Shown here: positions 30,620-39,542 of the stretch, in pieces
Layout of the letters: each line of letters opens with the position of its first letter
Numbering within the stretch: the first letter of the stretch is position 1
Assembly: GCA_016713625.1 (NCBI GenBank)
Contig: JADJOT010000010.1
Coordinates: 310,001 to 374,000 of the forward strand
Length of the DNA stretch: 64,000 nt
Reading direction: 5' to 3'
Source of the DNA: Candidatus Accumulibacter affinis
Lineage (GTDB): Bacteria > Pseudomonadota > Gammaproteobacteria > Burkholderiales > Rhodocyclaceae
The notes under the pieces: generated by a model
The model's input: only the letters and a program-made list of their open reading frames with translations
What the model was told of the DNA's origin: nothing
Databases searched by the model: none
Position numbers and translations under genes: made by a program

Positions 30620-32116
30620 TCAAGGACTGGGGAAGCGGCAGGCAATCTCCTTGCGCTCGCCGTGCAAGCGGCAGTGGCTGATCGCCTTCCCATCGGGGTC
30701 GAGGAGTCGGGCCGCCCAGCCCTGGTCGTCGCGTTCGAGCAGCAGGAAGCCGTAGCGGTTGATGACGACACCGCTGGCGGCGGCGACGCCAGCGTAGAAG
30801 CGGCCGTCGGGTTGCGCCCGTTCCATGCCGCCGACGCCGACCTTTCCCTCGTACAGGGGCGATTGCGGATCGAATGCTTCGAGTTGCGTGCCGCCGGTAC
30901 CGACGAGGACCTGCGCCGGGCGACCCGAAGGGTAGTTGGCCAGGTCGGCGGTCGGCGAAAAGTTGATCGTCTGAAAGGCGTGCTGGTGACCAGCGAAGAC
31001 GAACTCGACGCTCGCCGGCAACTTCCCGGCGAGGACGGTCTGCAGGGCGTTTGGCGGTGCAGCGGCGTCCAGCAGGTCGTACCAGATCGGCCGGTGCATG
31101 AGTAACCAGACCGGCGGGGCGTCGGCGCGAGCCGGCGGTGCAGTCAGCATGCGCAGCGTCCGTTGGAAGACTTCGACGTCTAGTGGGGTGGCTGCGGCTG
31201 GTCGATAGTCCTCGTGCGCGGCGTTGTCGGCGACCACCAGACCTGGTCCGCGGTCGAGGTCGATGCGATAGGCGTCGGCAGTGCGATTGTTGGCCAGCAG
31301 CGAACGGCTGTCGCTCTTGTATCGCTGGTCACCGCAGGCCGCGTAGGGCAGCGGCGAGAGAAAGCGCATCCAGCCTGCGCCGCCGCGATCGCAGTTCTCG
31401 TGGTTGCCGCGCACTACCACCCACGGTGCCGCGGCGAGCAGCGGTTTGGCCGGCGTGAAGAAATCGACGTTCCAGCCGGCCCAGTCGTAGCCGATCACCA
31501 CGCCCTTGTCCCTGATCGACGCGCAGAGTGCCGGGTTGTCGCAGTATTCGCGGTAGTGAAAGTCGCCGAGATGAATCACCAGGTCGGGTTGCGTGCGTGC
31601 CGCCGCGAGCGCGATTCGCGGCCAGGGCCAGTCCGCCCGGCTGGCGCAATCCTGGATCGGATCGCCAGGCGAATTGGCCGGGACCTTGATCCGGCAGCCG
31701 GTATCGCCAATCACCACGATACGACGAATTTCAGACCGGGGCAGGGCCATCGTCTGTCCGTCAATGCTCGCCTGGCGCGCCGACGCCGGCAAGTCGAGCT
31801 CGCACGAGGTCACCGCGAATTCGGGGTCGAAGGCCGGGTTGTCGTTCGTTTTGGCGGCTGACCGAGTATTCGCCCGGGCGCGCGGCAGCAGTGGCCGGGC
31901 GCTCCCATCAACGATCGCCGTCGGACATGCCGCGGCAGCGGCGACGATGGCGCGCAGACTGATGCTGGCGCCGGCGCTCAGTTGCGTCCAGCGTTGGATC
32001 GACGTCTGCTGGAAGTCGGGCGTCGTCGCGCAGCCGGCGAGCAGGGTCAGCGCCGCCAGCAGCAGACGGCGGCAGTGCCGCGCTTCTCTGCGCTCTGGCC
32101 GGGGCAGGGTGAGCAT
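30620..32116 (-). CDS. Metallophosphoesterase lipoprotein
   Basis: The 498-residue protein has a lipobox (LTLLAGC near residue 28) after a basic N-terminus, so it is probably membrane-anchored in the periplasm. The calcineurin-like motifs are in order: IGDTGCR, LVIHLGDFHYREYC, VVVRGNHENCDRGG, LLMHRPIW and FVFAGHQHAF. These supply the Asp, Asn and His ligands of the two-metal site. The C-terminal extension is beta-rich. It should hydrolyse phosphate mono- or diesters; the substrate is unknown. It is convergent with the acyltransferase gene. Confidence 0.88.
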   Translation of the reverse strand: MLTLPRPERREARHCRRLLLAALTLLAGCATTPDFQQTSIQRWTQLSAGASISLRAIVAAAAACPTAIVDGSARPLLPRARANTRSAAKTNDNPAFDPEFAVTSCELDLPASARQASIDGQTMALPRSEIRRIVVIGDTGCRIKVPANSPGDPIQDCASRADWPWPRIALAAARTQPDLVIHLGDFHYREYCDNPALCASIRDKGVVIGYDWAGWNVDFFTPAKPLLAAAPWVVVRGNHENCDRGGAGWMRFLSPLPYAACGDQRYKSDSRSLLANNRTADAYRIDLDRGPGLVVADNAAHEDYRPAAATPLDVEVFQRTLRMLTAPPARADAPPVWLLMHRPIWYDLLDAAAPPNALQTVLAGKLPASVEFVFAGHQHAFQTINFSPTADLANYPSGRPAQVLVGTGGTQLEAFDPQSPLYEGKVGVGGMERAQPDGRFYAGVAAASGVVINRYGFLLLERDDQGWAARLLDPDGKAISHCRLHGERKEIACRFPSP

Positions 32117-32151
32117 GGCGGATGCGTCTGCGAGGTGGCCGCGCGGGTTGA

Positions 32152-32727
32152 TCAGAGGTGCAGGTAAGCGGCCAGCCCGGCCAGCAGACCGAGACCGGCT
32201 GCACCATAAACGCCAACCAGCATCCAGCGCTTGCGCGTCAGCAGGGTGATCGCGGCCATGGCGATGGCCACCTGCAGCAGCGTGGTGGCCAGAGCCCAGC
32301 GTTCATGCACGTGCATTTCGACCTCGCTCTTGTGGTCGGCTTCCCTGGCGACCGCTTCGAGCTTGTCGGCTTCGACCTTGATCTCCTGCTTTTCCTTCTT
32401 GTAGCGCTCGACCTCCTGGGCGTACTTTTCGCGCGCCTCGCCGGTGGTCAGGGTGATCGACAGTTCGGCGAGGTTCTGCTTGTTGCTCTTCGCCTGATAG
32501 TAGTTCCACTGATTCGACGCCGAGGTCTTCTGAATCGCGGCCTCGTTCTTGTAGAGCAGGGCGGCATTCTGCGAATGGCCGCCGAGGTAGCCAAAAATGG
32601 CGCCGATGGTGGACAGTACCGCGGTCAGCACCGCGACGCGCGCGGTGAAATTGTCGCCGCCATGATGGGCGACATGTTCGACTTCATGATCGTGCGGGCC
32701 GTGTACGTGGAATCCGTGACCAGACAT
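32152..32727 (-). CDS. DUF4337-type membrane protein
   Basis: The 191-residue protein starts with a His-rich stretch (MSGHGFHVHGPHDHEVEHVA). A transmembrane helix (VLTAVLSTIGAIFGYLGG) follows, then a long charged coiled-coil (EKYAQEVERYKKEKQEIKVE) and two closing helices (VAIAMAAITLL and GAAGLGLLAGLAAYL). This matches the DUF4337 layout. The start at 32727 removes unrelated upstream sequence. The function is unknown; the His-rich N-terminus might bind metal. Confidence 0.82.
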   Translation of the reverse strand: MSGHGFHVHGPHDHEVEHVAHHGGDNFTARVAVLTAVLSTIGAIFGYLGGHSQNAALLYKNEAAIQKTSASNQWNYYQAKSNKQNLAELSITLTTGEAREKYAQEVERYKKEKQEIKVEADKLEAVAREADHKSEVEMHVHERWALATTLLQVAIAMAAITLLTRKRWMLVGVYGAAGLGLLAGLAAYLHL

Positions 32728-32780
32728 GCTGTGTTCTCCTCGATGCGTTTGGCGTTGCGGACAACGCGAGGCTGCGGATT

Positions 32781-33593
32781 CTATACCAGGCAGGCCGCAA
32801 TCGCGCGCAGGGCGGCCAGGCCACTGTCGGCGATCGACACGCCCTTGTTCCTGGGTAGCTGCGCTTCGCCGGGATTGATGCGGATCATCTGCCCCGGCAG
32901 GCGTTCGCCCATCCGGCGGGCGGTCGGGATCGTCGTTCCGGCTCCGACCTCGATCACCAGCGGGCGCGCGAGCTGGCGCAGCCAGGTGTGCAGACGTCCT
33001 TCCTGGGCGTCGCTGCGTTCGCTGCGCCAGCCCCAATCGCCGAACATCAGAATGTTCGGGCGGGCCATCGCCCGGCAGCGCGGGCAGCGCGGAAATTCCG
33101 AGGTCAGCAGACACTGCTCCTCGTCGAGTTCGGGGTCGAAGTCGTCGGCCGGCCAGATGCCATCATGGCAAGCGTCGAGGCATTGCAGGTGATGGATCGA
33201 CCCGTGGCATTCGCTGATTTGCCCTTCGGCAAAACCGGCGCTCTGAAACTGTCCGTCGACGTTGCTGGTGAACACGAATGCGCCATGCCGCAGGCGCTCG
33301 CCGATCCGGCGCAGGATCTGAAAACCCGCGTGCGGCACCGTGTGGCGGTAGAGTTGCAGCCGATGCCCGTAGAAACCCCAGGCGAGGCGCGGTTTCGCTG
33401 CGAAGGCGGCCGGATTGGCAATCTGCTCGAAGGCAATGCGCGCACGTCCAAGCGCCGGGTAAGCCCCCCAGAAACCCTGCGGACCACGAAAATCGGGGAG
33501 GCCGGAGTCGACCCCGATGCCAGCACCGGCGGTGACCAGCAGCCCGTCCGCCTGGGCGATCAGTTCGGCGCAACGCTGGTAATCGGTCGTCAA
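32781..33593 (-). CDS. Sir2-family NAD-dependent deacylase
   Basis: The 270-residue protein has the NAD-binding GAGIGVDSGLPDFRG, the TSNVDGQ motif, the catalytic His in ECHGS, zinc ligands in LQCLDAC and RCPRC, and a late VIEVGAGTTIPTAR. The usual Ser after GAGI is Gly, and TQNID is TSNVD, so this is a divergent bacterial subgroup. It should remove acyl or ADP-ribosyl groups from Lys or other residues. The TTG start directly follows the TAA of the radical SAM gene upstream, so the two are translationally coupled. Confidence 0.88.
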   Translation of the reverse strand: MTTDYQRCAELIAQADGLLVTAGAGIGVDSGLPDFRGPQGFWGAYPALGRARIAFEQIANPAAFAAKPRLAWGFYGHRLQLYRHTVPHAGFQILRRIGERLRHGAFVFTSNVDGQFQSAGFAEGQISECHGSIHHLQCLDACHDGIWPADDFDPELDEEQCLLTSEFPRCPRCRAMARPNILMFGDWGWRSERSDAQEGRLHTWLRQLARPLVIEVGAGTTIPTARRMGERLPGQMIRINPGEAQLPRNKGVSIADSGLAALRAIAACLV

Positions 33594-34493
33594 TTACAGT
33601 CCCCGCGCCCACGCCGGCCGCAGATGGGCGGTGTCGGGGTGGGCGATGGCATCGCGCACCTGCCGCAGCAGGCGCTCCTTGTCGACGCCCAGGGTTCCCT
33701 TGAGAATCAGCCAGTTTGACGCGTGGTCGCTGCGGAACACGGTGCGCCGGAGTTGCAGAGCGTCGAGAAAGTGCTCCATTTCGACAAACAGCTCGTGCTG
33801 GTTCAGCGGCAGCCAGCCCGGAAAACTGCCGCGGAAACGTTCCTCGCCGAGCGGGAAGCTGACGACCAGCGTCGCCAGATACTCGGGCTGCGTGGCATTG
33901 AGCAGGTGCGCCGAATTTTCCGCGTGCCGCAACGAGAGTTGCGGGCCGGCGAGGCCATTCAGGATCATCACCGAGCGCGTGATGCCGGCGGCGGCGAGCT
34001 TGTTCAACGCGTCCAGCGTCGAGGCGAAGGTCTCGCCCTTGTTGACCCGTTCGAGCACCGCATCATCGCCCGATTCGGCACCAACGTAAGCAATCGACAG
34101 GCCGGCTGCGGCGAGTTCGCGTAGTTCATCGACCGATTTCCGGCGCAGGTTGCGCGGCAGGCAATAGCTCGATACCCGGCGAACGGCCGGCAGGTGGCTG
34201 CGGATCGCGTTGAGGACGTTGAGCAGGCGACGTGTCGGCAGTACCAGAGCATCCCCGTCGCCCAGGAAAACGCGCCGCACCTCGCTGCCGAAGCGCTCGC
34301 CGGTGCGCTGAATACTCTCCAGCACCTCGGCCTCGTCGCGCGCGCGAAAATGCTTCTGCGGGGCGGTATACATCTCGCAGAAAGTACAGTGGTTCCACGA
34401 GCAGCCGTCGGTCACCGGCAAGATCAGCGATTCGGCTTCGCTCGGCGGGCGATAGACGGGTTCGACGTAGCGGATCGGGATGCCAGGCAGCAT
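33594..34493 (-). CDS. Radical SAM protein
   Basis: The 299-residue protein has an iron-sulfur motif with C-x4-C-x2-C spacing (CSWNHCTFCEMY), wider than the usual CxxxCxxC, and the SAM-barrel features GDGDALVLPTRRLLNVLNAI, LSIAYVGAESGDD and VMILNGLAG. It resembles the uncharacterised radical SAM group of COG1032. The start at 34493 gives MLPGIPIRYVEPVYRPPSEA, which fits the family; earlier starts add non-homologous residues. The gene abuts a Sir2 gene with no gap, suggesting linked function. Confidence 0.85.
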   Translation of the reverse strand: MLPGIPIRYVEPVYRPPSEAESLILPVTDGCSWNHCTFCEMYTAPQKHFRARDEAEVLESIQRTGERFGSEVRRVFLGDGDALVLPTRRLLNVLNAIRSHLPAVRRVSSYCLPRNLRRKSVDELRELAAAGLSIAYVGAESGDDAVLERVNKGETFASTLDALNKLAAAGITRSVMILNGLAGPQLSLRHAENSAHLLNATQPEYLATLVVSFPLGEERFRGSFPGWLPLNQHELFVEMEHFLDALQLRRTVFRSDHASNWLILKGTLGVDKERLLRQVRDAIAHPDTAHLRPAWARGL

Positions 34494-34638
34494 GGCGGAC
34501 GGTGGGGTCGGAAAGGCGTGGATACACTCGCATATTAGCGCGCTTTCGCGCCGCGAAGCGCGCAACCTCGTGGCGTCGTTGCGTCGATCGAGCGCATCCA
34601 CCTGCTACGGCATCATCCGCCCGCTCGTGCCAGCGCCT

Positions 34639-36357
34639 TCAGGCCTGCGGTTCGCTGCTCGCGCGTACGCTTGCCTCCGCCTCCGGCCCGTTGCGTACCA
34701 GCGCATAGTCGGTGCTGCGCACGCCGCGCAGCAGCAGGTTGGTGTCGTCCGTGGAGATGCCGAGTGCTTCCAGGCTTTCCGCTGCCAGGCGCAGGCTGGC
34801 TTCTAGCGTTTCGGGGAAAGCCTGGTTGACGCCTGCCTGCAGCAGGGCGTCGCAGGTGTTCAGGTCGCGAGCGCGCGCGACGATCTTCACGTCGGGCATC
34901 TGGGTGCGAATCAGCGTTGCGGCGCGCACCGCAGCGTGCTGGCCGTCGATCGTCAGCACTACCAGATCGACCTGGTGCAGTGCAGCGTTACCGAACAGAT
35001 CCGGATTGCCGACGTCGCCGTAGAACACCGGATGGCCCTGGCCGCGCCAGCGGGCGACCAGTACCGCATCGGTATCGAAGGCGACGTAGGGGATGCCGCT
35101 GCTGGCCAGGATCGTTCCCACCGTATGCCCGACGCGGCCGTAACCACCGATCACCACGCGCGGCGCGTCATCGTCGTCTGCGGTGGCATGCTGGAGGTGC
35201 TCGTCTGCTCCCGCCGCACCCCTGGCTGCGCGCACTGCCAGCCGGCTGCCGAGCTTGGTCAGCACCGGCGTCAGCAGCATGGTCAGCGAGATCACCGCGA
35301 TGGCCATGGCGAAAATCAGGTCGTCGATGACGCCGAGTGCCTTGGCGGCACCGAAGACGACGAAGCCGAATTCGCCTCCCTGGGAGAGCATGAACGCCAC
35401 GCGCAACGCCGTGCTGCGGCCGGTCTTGAAGATCAGGCACAGCACGTAGAGCACCGCTACCTTGATGGTGATGACGGCCACCACATGCAGGGCGAACTGG
35501 AACGGATGCTGCGCGAGTGCGGCGACGTCCACCGACATGCCGACGGCGACGAAGAACAGACTCATCAGCAGGCCCTTGTGCGGCTCCAGCGTGGCCTCGA
35601 TCTGCAGGCTGTAGCGCGAGGTCGAGAGCATCATTCCCATCAGGAAGGCGCCCAGCGCCATCGACATGCCGGCACGGTCCATCGCCCACGCGGCAGCAAA
35701 AACGGCGGCCATGGCGACGAGGAAGAAGGCCTCGCGGTTGTTCGTCCGCGCCAGTCGGTCGAGCAGTCGCGGTACCAGGTAGCGGCCAGTGCCGATTACC
35801 AGGCCGACCACCGCGACGGCTATGGCGATCTGCTGCAGCAGCGGCATTTCCTTGGGTAGCGGCCCCGTATTGGCGAGGATCGGTACCATGGCCAGCAGCG
35901 GTACGACCGCGAGGTCCTGCATGAGCAGGATGGCGAAGGCGGTCTGGCCGTGTTTGCTGGCGATCTCGCCCTGATCCCTGAGCATCTGCATGACGAAGGC
36001 GGTGGACGAGAGGGCGAAGCTGGCGCCAACCAGCAGCGCTGCCGACCGGTTCGGCAGGAACCAGTGGAAGTAGACGGCGATCACCAGAGTAGAGACAACG
36101 ATCTGCAGCGATCCCAGGCCGAACAGCGTGCGTCGCAGATCCCACAGCCGGCGCGGCTTCATTTCCAGGCCAATCAGGAACAGCAGCAAGACGACGCCGA
36201 GTTCAGTGAAGTGGCGCACGTCGTCCACCTTGGTGGTGACGAAGGGTCCCGGCGTATGCGGCCCGACGATGATGCCGGTGACCAGCAGACCGAGAATCGA
36301 ACCCAGACCGAAGTGGCGGAAGACGACGATGGCGATCGAAGCGACGATCAGCAGCAA
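34639..36357 (-). CDS. CPA2-family K+/H+ (or Na+/H+) antiporter with RCK-type NAD domain
   Basis: This is a protein of about 572 residues. An N-terminal membrane domain of about 12 helices (LGVVLLLFLIGLEMKPRRLW, MDRAGMSMALGAFLMGMMLS) is followed by a TrkA-N domain with the Rossmann motif VVIGGYGRVGHTVG. It resembles the KefB/KefC branch, in which the cytoplasmic domain gates cation efflux. The precise start is unclear: the frame extends to MDPKSF-like codons that begin with ATC rather than ATG at about 36,390, and the nearest standard start is TTG at 36357. A base error at the start codon or a rare start is possible. Confidence 0.88.
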   Translation of the reverse strand: MLLIVASIAIVVFRHFGLGSILGLLVTGIIVGPHTPGPFVTTKVDDVRHFTELGVVLLLFLIGLEMKPRRLWDLRRTLFGLGSLQIVVSTLVIAVYFHWFLPNRSAALLVGASFALSSTAFVMQMLRDQGEIASKHGQTAFAILLMQDLAVVPLLAMVPILANTGPLPKEMPLLQQIAIAVAVVGLVIGTGRYLVPRLLDRLARTNNREAFFLVAMAAVFAAAWAMDRAGMSMALGAFLMGMMLSTSRYSLQIEATLEPHKGLLMSLFFVAVGMSVDVAALAQHPFQFALHVVAVITIKVAVLYVLCLIFKTGRSTALRVAFMLSQGGEFGFVVFGAAKALGVIDDLIFAMAIAVISLTMLLTPVLTKLGSRLAVRAARGAAGADEHLQHATADDDDAPRVVIGGYGRVGHTVGTILASSGIPYVAFDTDAVLVARWRGQGHPVFYGDVGNPDLFGNAALHQVDLVVLTIDGQHAAVRAATLIRTQMPDVKIVARARDLNTCDALLQAGVNQAFPETLEASLRLAAESLEALGISTDDTNLLLRGVRSTDYALVRNGPEAEASVRASSEPQA

Positions 36358-36474
36358 TACCGCCGAATGAACGAAGGATTTGGGGTCGATGGTCGTCCTT
36401 TGAGCAGGTGGAATGAAAGATTCGTCGTGGATCGCCAGGGAGCAGATAGTAGCGCGCTTTTTCGATGCGTGGAC

Positions 36475-36760
36475 ACGGCGGCGGCCAAGACCGCGGCCGC
36501 GGCGCCCCCCCGCGCGCGCGCGCGCGCCCAGGGCCGGGAGCCGGGGGGGGGGCGGCCCCGCAGCCCGCGCGAGCGGCGGCGGCCGCCCCGCGGGGCGCCG
36601 CCCGGCCCCGCCGCGGGCGGGGGGGCGGCCGGCCCGCCCGGCCGGCCGGCCCCCCGGCCCGCCCGGGCCGGGCGGGGGGGGGGGGGGGGGGGCGGGCGGG
36701 GGGCGCGGGGGGGGGCCGGCCCCGGCCCACCCCCCCCCCCCCCCCCCACGGCGCCGCCGA
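36475..36760. other. Near-100% G+C stretch with long homopolymers
   Basis: For roughly 285 bases there is almost no A or T. There are G runs of about 20 (near 36,673-36,692), C runs of about 18 (near 36,730-36,747) and alternating CG. Normal codon structure is lost here and returns at about 36,763. I read it as a sequencing or assembly artefact overlying a real gene rather than genuine coding DNA. Confidence 0.75.
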
Positions 36761-36762
36761 TC

Positions 36763-36972
36763 GCTCCCAGCCTGGTGACCACGCCGATCATCGGCACTGG
36801 CAGGGTGCTTGAGGACGCACGTAGCGCCAACGCGCCAATGACCACTTACGTCGTCACCGTCCGTTATGAAGACGGCAGTTACGCCTTCATCGAACAGTAC
36901 GACGAGCCGGCCGTCAGCAAGGGTGACCAGGTGCGCGTCTTCGAGGGGCGCGTCGAGCCGCGCAACGACTAG
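36763..36972 (+). CDS. C-terminal part of a small lipoprotein-like gene, 5' end unreadable
   Basis: The clean part reads TTPIIGTGRVLEDARSANAP, TTYVVTVRYEDGSYAFIEQY and ends GDQVRVFEGRVEPRND. This is like the C-terminal beta domain of glycine-zipper outer-membrane lipoproteins of the SlyB/17-kDa antigen type, in which a Gly-rich membrane segment precedes '(Y)xVTVRxxDG'. The Gly-rich segment and signal peptide would fall in the corrupted stretch upstream. The real start is unknown; coordinates cover the readable end only. Confidence 0.5.
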   Translation, partial: APSLVTTPIIGTGRVLEDARSANAPMTTYVVTVRYEDGSYAFIEQYDEPAVSKGDQVRVFEGRVEPRND

Positions 36973-36983
36973 GCGCGTCGCGG

Positions 36984-37478
36984 TCAGTCGAAATAGGTCC
37001 GCGCCGTCTCGAAGCGCTGTGCGAAGTAGCGCGCATCGAGCTGGTCGATGCGCACGCGGCCGTTGCTTGACGGGGCGTGCACGAAACGATCATCGCCGAT
37101 GTACACCCCGACATGCGAGAACGGTGCATTGCGGGTGTTGAAGAAGACCAGATCGCCAGGGCGCAGGGCAGTCCGTTCGATCGGACGGCCCCGGCGAGCG
37201 ATGTCAGCGGCGCTACCGCTGACCCTGAGGCCCACCGCCTGGCCGTAGATGAAGGAAACCATGCCACTGCAGTCGAGGCCTGCGGAGGGGTTCTTGCCGC
37301 CGAAGCGGTAAGCGGTATCGATCAGGCCGAGCGCAAAAATCACCACGTCGTTGCCTTTGGGGCTGCTCGCCGGCCGCTCGGAAAGTCGCTGCGAAACTGC
37401 TCCCGACGCTGGCGGCTTGCTGGCGCAGGCGGCCAGCAGCAGGGATACGGCGCAGGCGATGAAGAGGTGGACACGCAT
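36984..37478 (-). CDS. NlpC/P60 cell-wall hydrolase, lipoprotein
   Basis: This is a 164-residue protein. The signal sequence with lipobox (LFIACAVSLLLAACAS) puts it in the outer or inner membrane, facing the periplasm. The NlpC/P60 catalytic triad is visible: Cys in GLDCSGMVSFIY, His in FSHVGVYIG and a second His in RFVHAPSSNG. It should cut peptide bonds of murein stem peptides, as Spr/MepS does. The start at 37478 removes unrelated N-terminal residues. It is convergent with the lipoprotein remnant. Confidence 0.92.
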   Translation of the reverse strand: MRVHLFIACAVSLLLAACASKPPASGAVSQRLSERPASSPKGNDVVIFALGLIDTAYRFGGKNPSAGLDCSGMVSFIYGQAVGLRVSGSAADIARRGRPIERTALRPGDLVFFNTRNAPFSHVGVYIGDDRFVHAPSSNGRVRIDQLDARYFAQRFETARTYFD

Positions 37479-37523
37479 GGTACACAGTATAAACTGCGCG
37501 TTTCGAGATTTCCGGGAAGCGCC

Positions 37524-37780
37524 ATGCATTTCAAGTACCTGTGCTTCGGCACGGGGGGGGGGGCAGGGGCGGGGGGGAGGCGGTGGGGGGGGGGGGGGGG
37601 GGGGGGGGGATGGGGGGGGGGGGGGCTGGGGGGGGGGGCGCTCGCTTCTCCGCCAGCTACCCGTACGCGAAATTTCTCGATCAGCGCCTGGCCGCGCCTT
37701 GGCCCGAGCTCGACGCAGCCCAACGAGCGCTGGTTTTCGAAGGGCTGCGCGCTATTTCCTGTTTGACGATCCGGAGCCCG
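37524..37780 (+). pseudogene. Unknown gene overwritten by a G-rich stretch
   Basis: A plausible start (MHFKYLCFGT) at 37524 runs within 25 bases into about 90 bases of nearly pure G. Clean sequence after that reads SYPYAKFLDQRLAAPWPELD and AAQRALVFEGLRAI, which looks like a genuine helical protein, but no frame connects the parts. I do not recognise it. It lies directly upstream of the ABC transporter genes. The break is probably artefactual. Confidence 0.4.
37549..37640. other. Poly-G stretch
   Basis: About 90 bases consist of G runs with isolated T, C and A. It is the same kind of anomaly as at 36,475-36,760, less than 1 kb away. A sequencing artefact is the simplest reading. Confidence 0.75.
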
Positions 37781-37781
37781 C

Positions 37782-38648
37782 ATGCAAGGTCTATTCCGCT
37801 TTCTCGCCGTCCTGCTCACCGCCACCTTGTCCAGCGGCGCCTTCGCCGGCGGTCCACCGCTGAAGTTTGGCGTCGGCCTCTTCCAGCCGGACAAGGACAG
37901 GAACGATGCCACCTATCGCCCACTCGCCAATTACCTTTCGGCCCAGCTCGATCGCCCGGTCGAACTGCGTACCGTCGATAGCTGGGAGGGCCTTGCCAAG
38001 TCGCTCGCCAACGGCGAAACCGACATTGCCCTGATCGGGCCGTGGGGCTACGTGCTGGCCAACAACGAAGCGGGCGCGCAGGCCGTTTCCACCATTCTGT
38101 ACGATGGCAAGCCGGAGTATTTCGCGATCATGGTCACCCACCCGAATTCCGGAATCGGCAGCGTCGCCGACCTCAAGGGCAGGACCTTTGCCTTCGGTGA
38201 CAAGGGTTCCACTTCGGGTTACCTGATCCCGCTGCATTACTTCATGACCCAGGGGATCAATCCGGACACCTATTTCGCCAAGGTCGTGCATACCAAGCAC
38301 CAGGCCATCGAAACCCAGGTCACCCAGGGAGTGCTTGACGCGGGTGCCGATTACAACCGCAACCGCAATGCGATGATCGAACAGGGTTTGATCAAAGCCG
38401 AGCAATCGCGAATTTTCTGGCAGTCGGCGCCATTGCCCAACGACGCCGTCGCCGTCAGCAAGGCGCTGTATGCCGACAAGACTTTCGTCAGCCGCCTGCA
38501 GGCTGCCCTGGCCAGCGTCGGCGATGTACTGAAGGTCAATCCCGCGCTGTTGCCACCCCACTACACCGGCTTTGTCAGCCGCGACAACGCCTTCTACAAA
38601 CCGATCCGCGACGCCGGCCTGGCGACCGGCAAGCTGCAGGCCAAGTAA
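37782..38648 (+). CDS. phnD: Phosphate/phosphite/phosphonate-type ABC transporter substrate-binding protein
   Basis: The 288-residue periplasmic binding protein has signal peptide MQGLFRFLAVLLTATLSSGA. The PhnD-like body includes PLKFGVGLFQPDKDRNDATY, RPLANYLSAQLDRPVELRTV, DIALIGPWGYVLAN and FAFGDKGSTSGYLIPLHYFM. This group binds phosphonates, phosphite or related oxyanions. It is the first gene of a D-E-C operon whose members touch or overlap. Given the family breadth the ligand is uncertain, so the symbol is by family only. Confidence 0.85.
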   Translation: MQGLFRFLAVLLTATLSSGAFAGGPPLKFGVGLFQPDKDRNDATYRPLANYLSAQLDRPVELRTVDSWEGLAKSLANGETDIALIGPWGYVLANNEAGAQAVSTILYDGKPEYFAIMVTHPNSGIGSVADLKGRTFAFGDKGSTSGYLIPLHYFMTQGINPDTYFAKVVHTKHQAIETQVTQGVLDAGADYNRNRNAMIEQGLIKAEQSRIFWQSAPLPNDAVAVSKALYADKTFVSRLQAALASVGDVLKVNPALLPPHYTGFVSRDNAFYKPIRDAGLATGKLQAK

Positions 38649-39542
38649 TTGTCTCTGCTCGCTCTGCTCCCCGGCTTCGCTGACCGTTTTGGCCGCCGCA
38701 TCGGCTTCCTCGCGCTGTCCCTGGCGTATGCGCTGCTGGTCGCCGCCTGCATCGCTTCGCTGTTGATGGAGAACGAGTTGTCGCTGGGCCGCAATCCGCT
38801 GGCCAACCTGGCGAGGACGGCGGTCGAGTTCGCCCGCCCGAGTTTCCTCGATGCCTGGTCCGGCAACCCGAATCTGGAGTATCGCAGCGACGACGGCACC
38901 CTGCTGCGCGTCGAAAATCGGCGGGAGGTAGAGCGGAACTACCTGGCCGGACTGGGCGAGGCCACCTGGACGACCATTCGCATTGCCACCCTGGGTTCCG
39001 TGCTCGGAGCGTTGCTCGCCCTGCCGCTTGCCGTTCTGACCGCGCGCAACCTCTTGGCGCCACGGCCGCTGGCCTGGCTGGCCAAGGGCGTCCTGGACGT
39101 GGCGCGCTCGATTCACACGCTGGTGTTCGGGCTGGTGCTGGTGGGTATCGTCGGTCTTGGGCCGACGGCGGGTATCCTGGCCATTGCCCTACATTCGCTG
39201 GGCAGCTACGGCAAGCTCTTCGCCGAGTCGATCGAGACCCTGGACATGGCGGCCATCAACGCCGTGCGTGGCGTCGGCGCCGGGCCAGTGCAGGTATTTT
39301 TCAACGCCATCTGGCCCGCCGTCCTGCCGCAGTTCGTCTCCAGTCACTTGTACGTATGGGAATTCAATATCCGCGACTCGACCATCCTCGGCATCATCGG
39401 TGCCGGCGGACTTGGCTTGCTGATCTCGGAAGCAACTTCGCTTTTTCAGTGGGGCAGGCTGTCGACCGTACTGCTGGTCGTCTTCCTGCTGGTCACCTCG
39501 TTCGACGCGATGAGCCGGCGCATCCGCAAGGCTCTGCTATGA
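38649..39542 (+). CDS. phnE: PhnE-type ABC transporter permease
   Basis: This is a 297-residue inner-membrane permease. An N-terminal helix (YALLVAACIASLL) is followed by a short periplasmic stretch and the transport domain with the EAA-like loop LDMAAINAVRGVGAGPVQVF and VWEFNIRDSTILGIIGAGGL, typical of PhnE. The TTG start at 38649 directly follows the TAA of the binding-protein gene, and the stop overlaps the ATPase start as ATGA, so all three genes are translationally coupled. Confidence 0.88.
   Translation: MSLLALLPGFADRFGRRIGFLALSLAYALLVAACIASLLMENELSLGRNPLANLARTAVEFARPSFLDAWSGNPNLEYRSDDGTLLRVENRREVERNYLAGLGEATWTTIRIATLGSVLGALLALPLAVLTARNLLAPRPLAWLAKGVLDVARSIHTLVFGLVLVGIVGLGPTAGILAIALHSLGSYGKLFAESIETLDMAAINAVRGVGAGPVQVFFNAIWPAVLPQFVSSHLYVWEFNIRDSTILGIIGAGGLGLLISEATSLFQWGRLSTVLLVVFLLVTSFDAMSRRIRKALL

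Noticed and set aside
36475..36760. Genuine G-quadruplex regulatory region
   Set aside because: The loss of codon structure inside a gene and a second similar block nearby make an artefact more likely.
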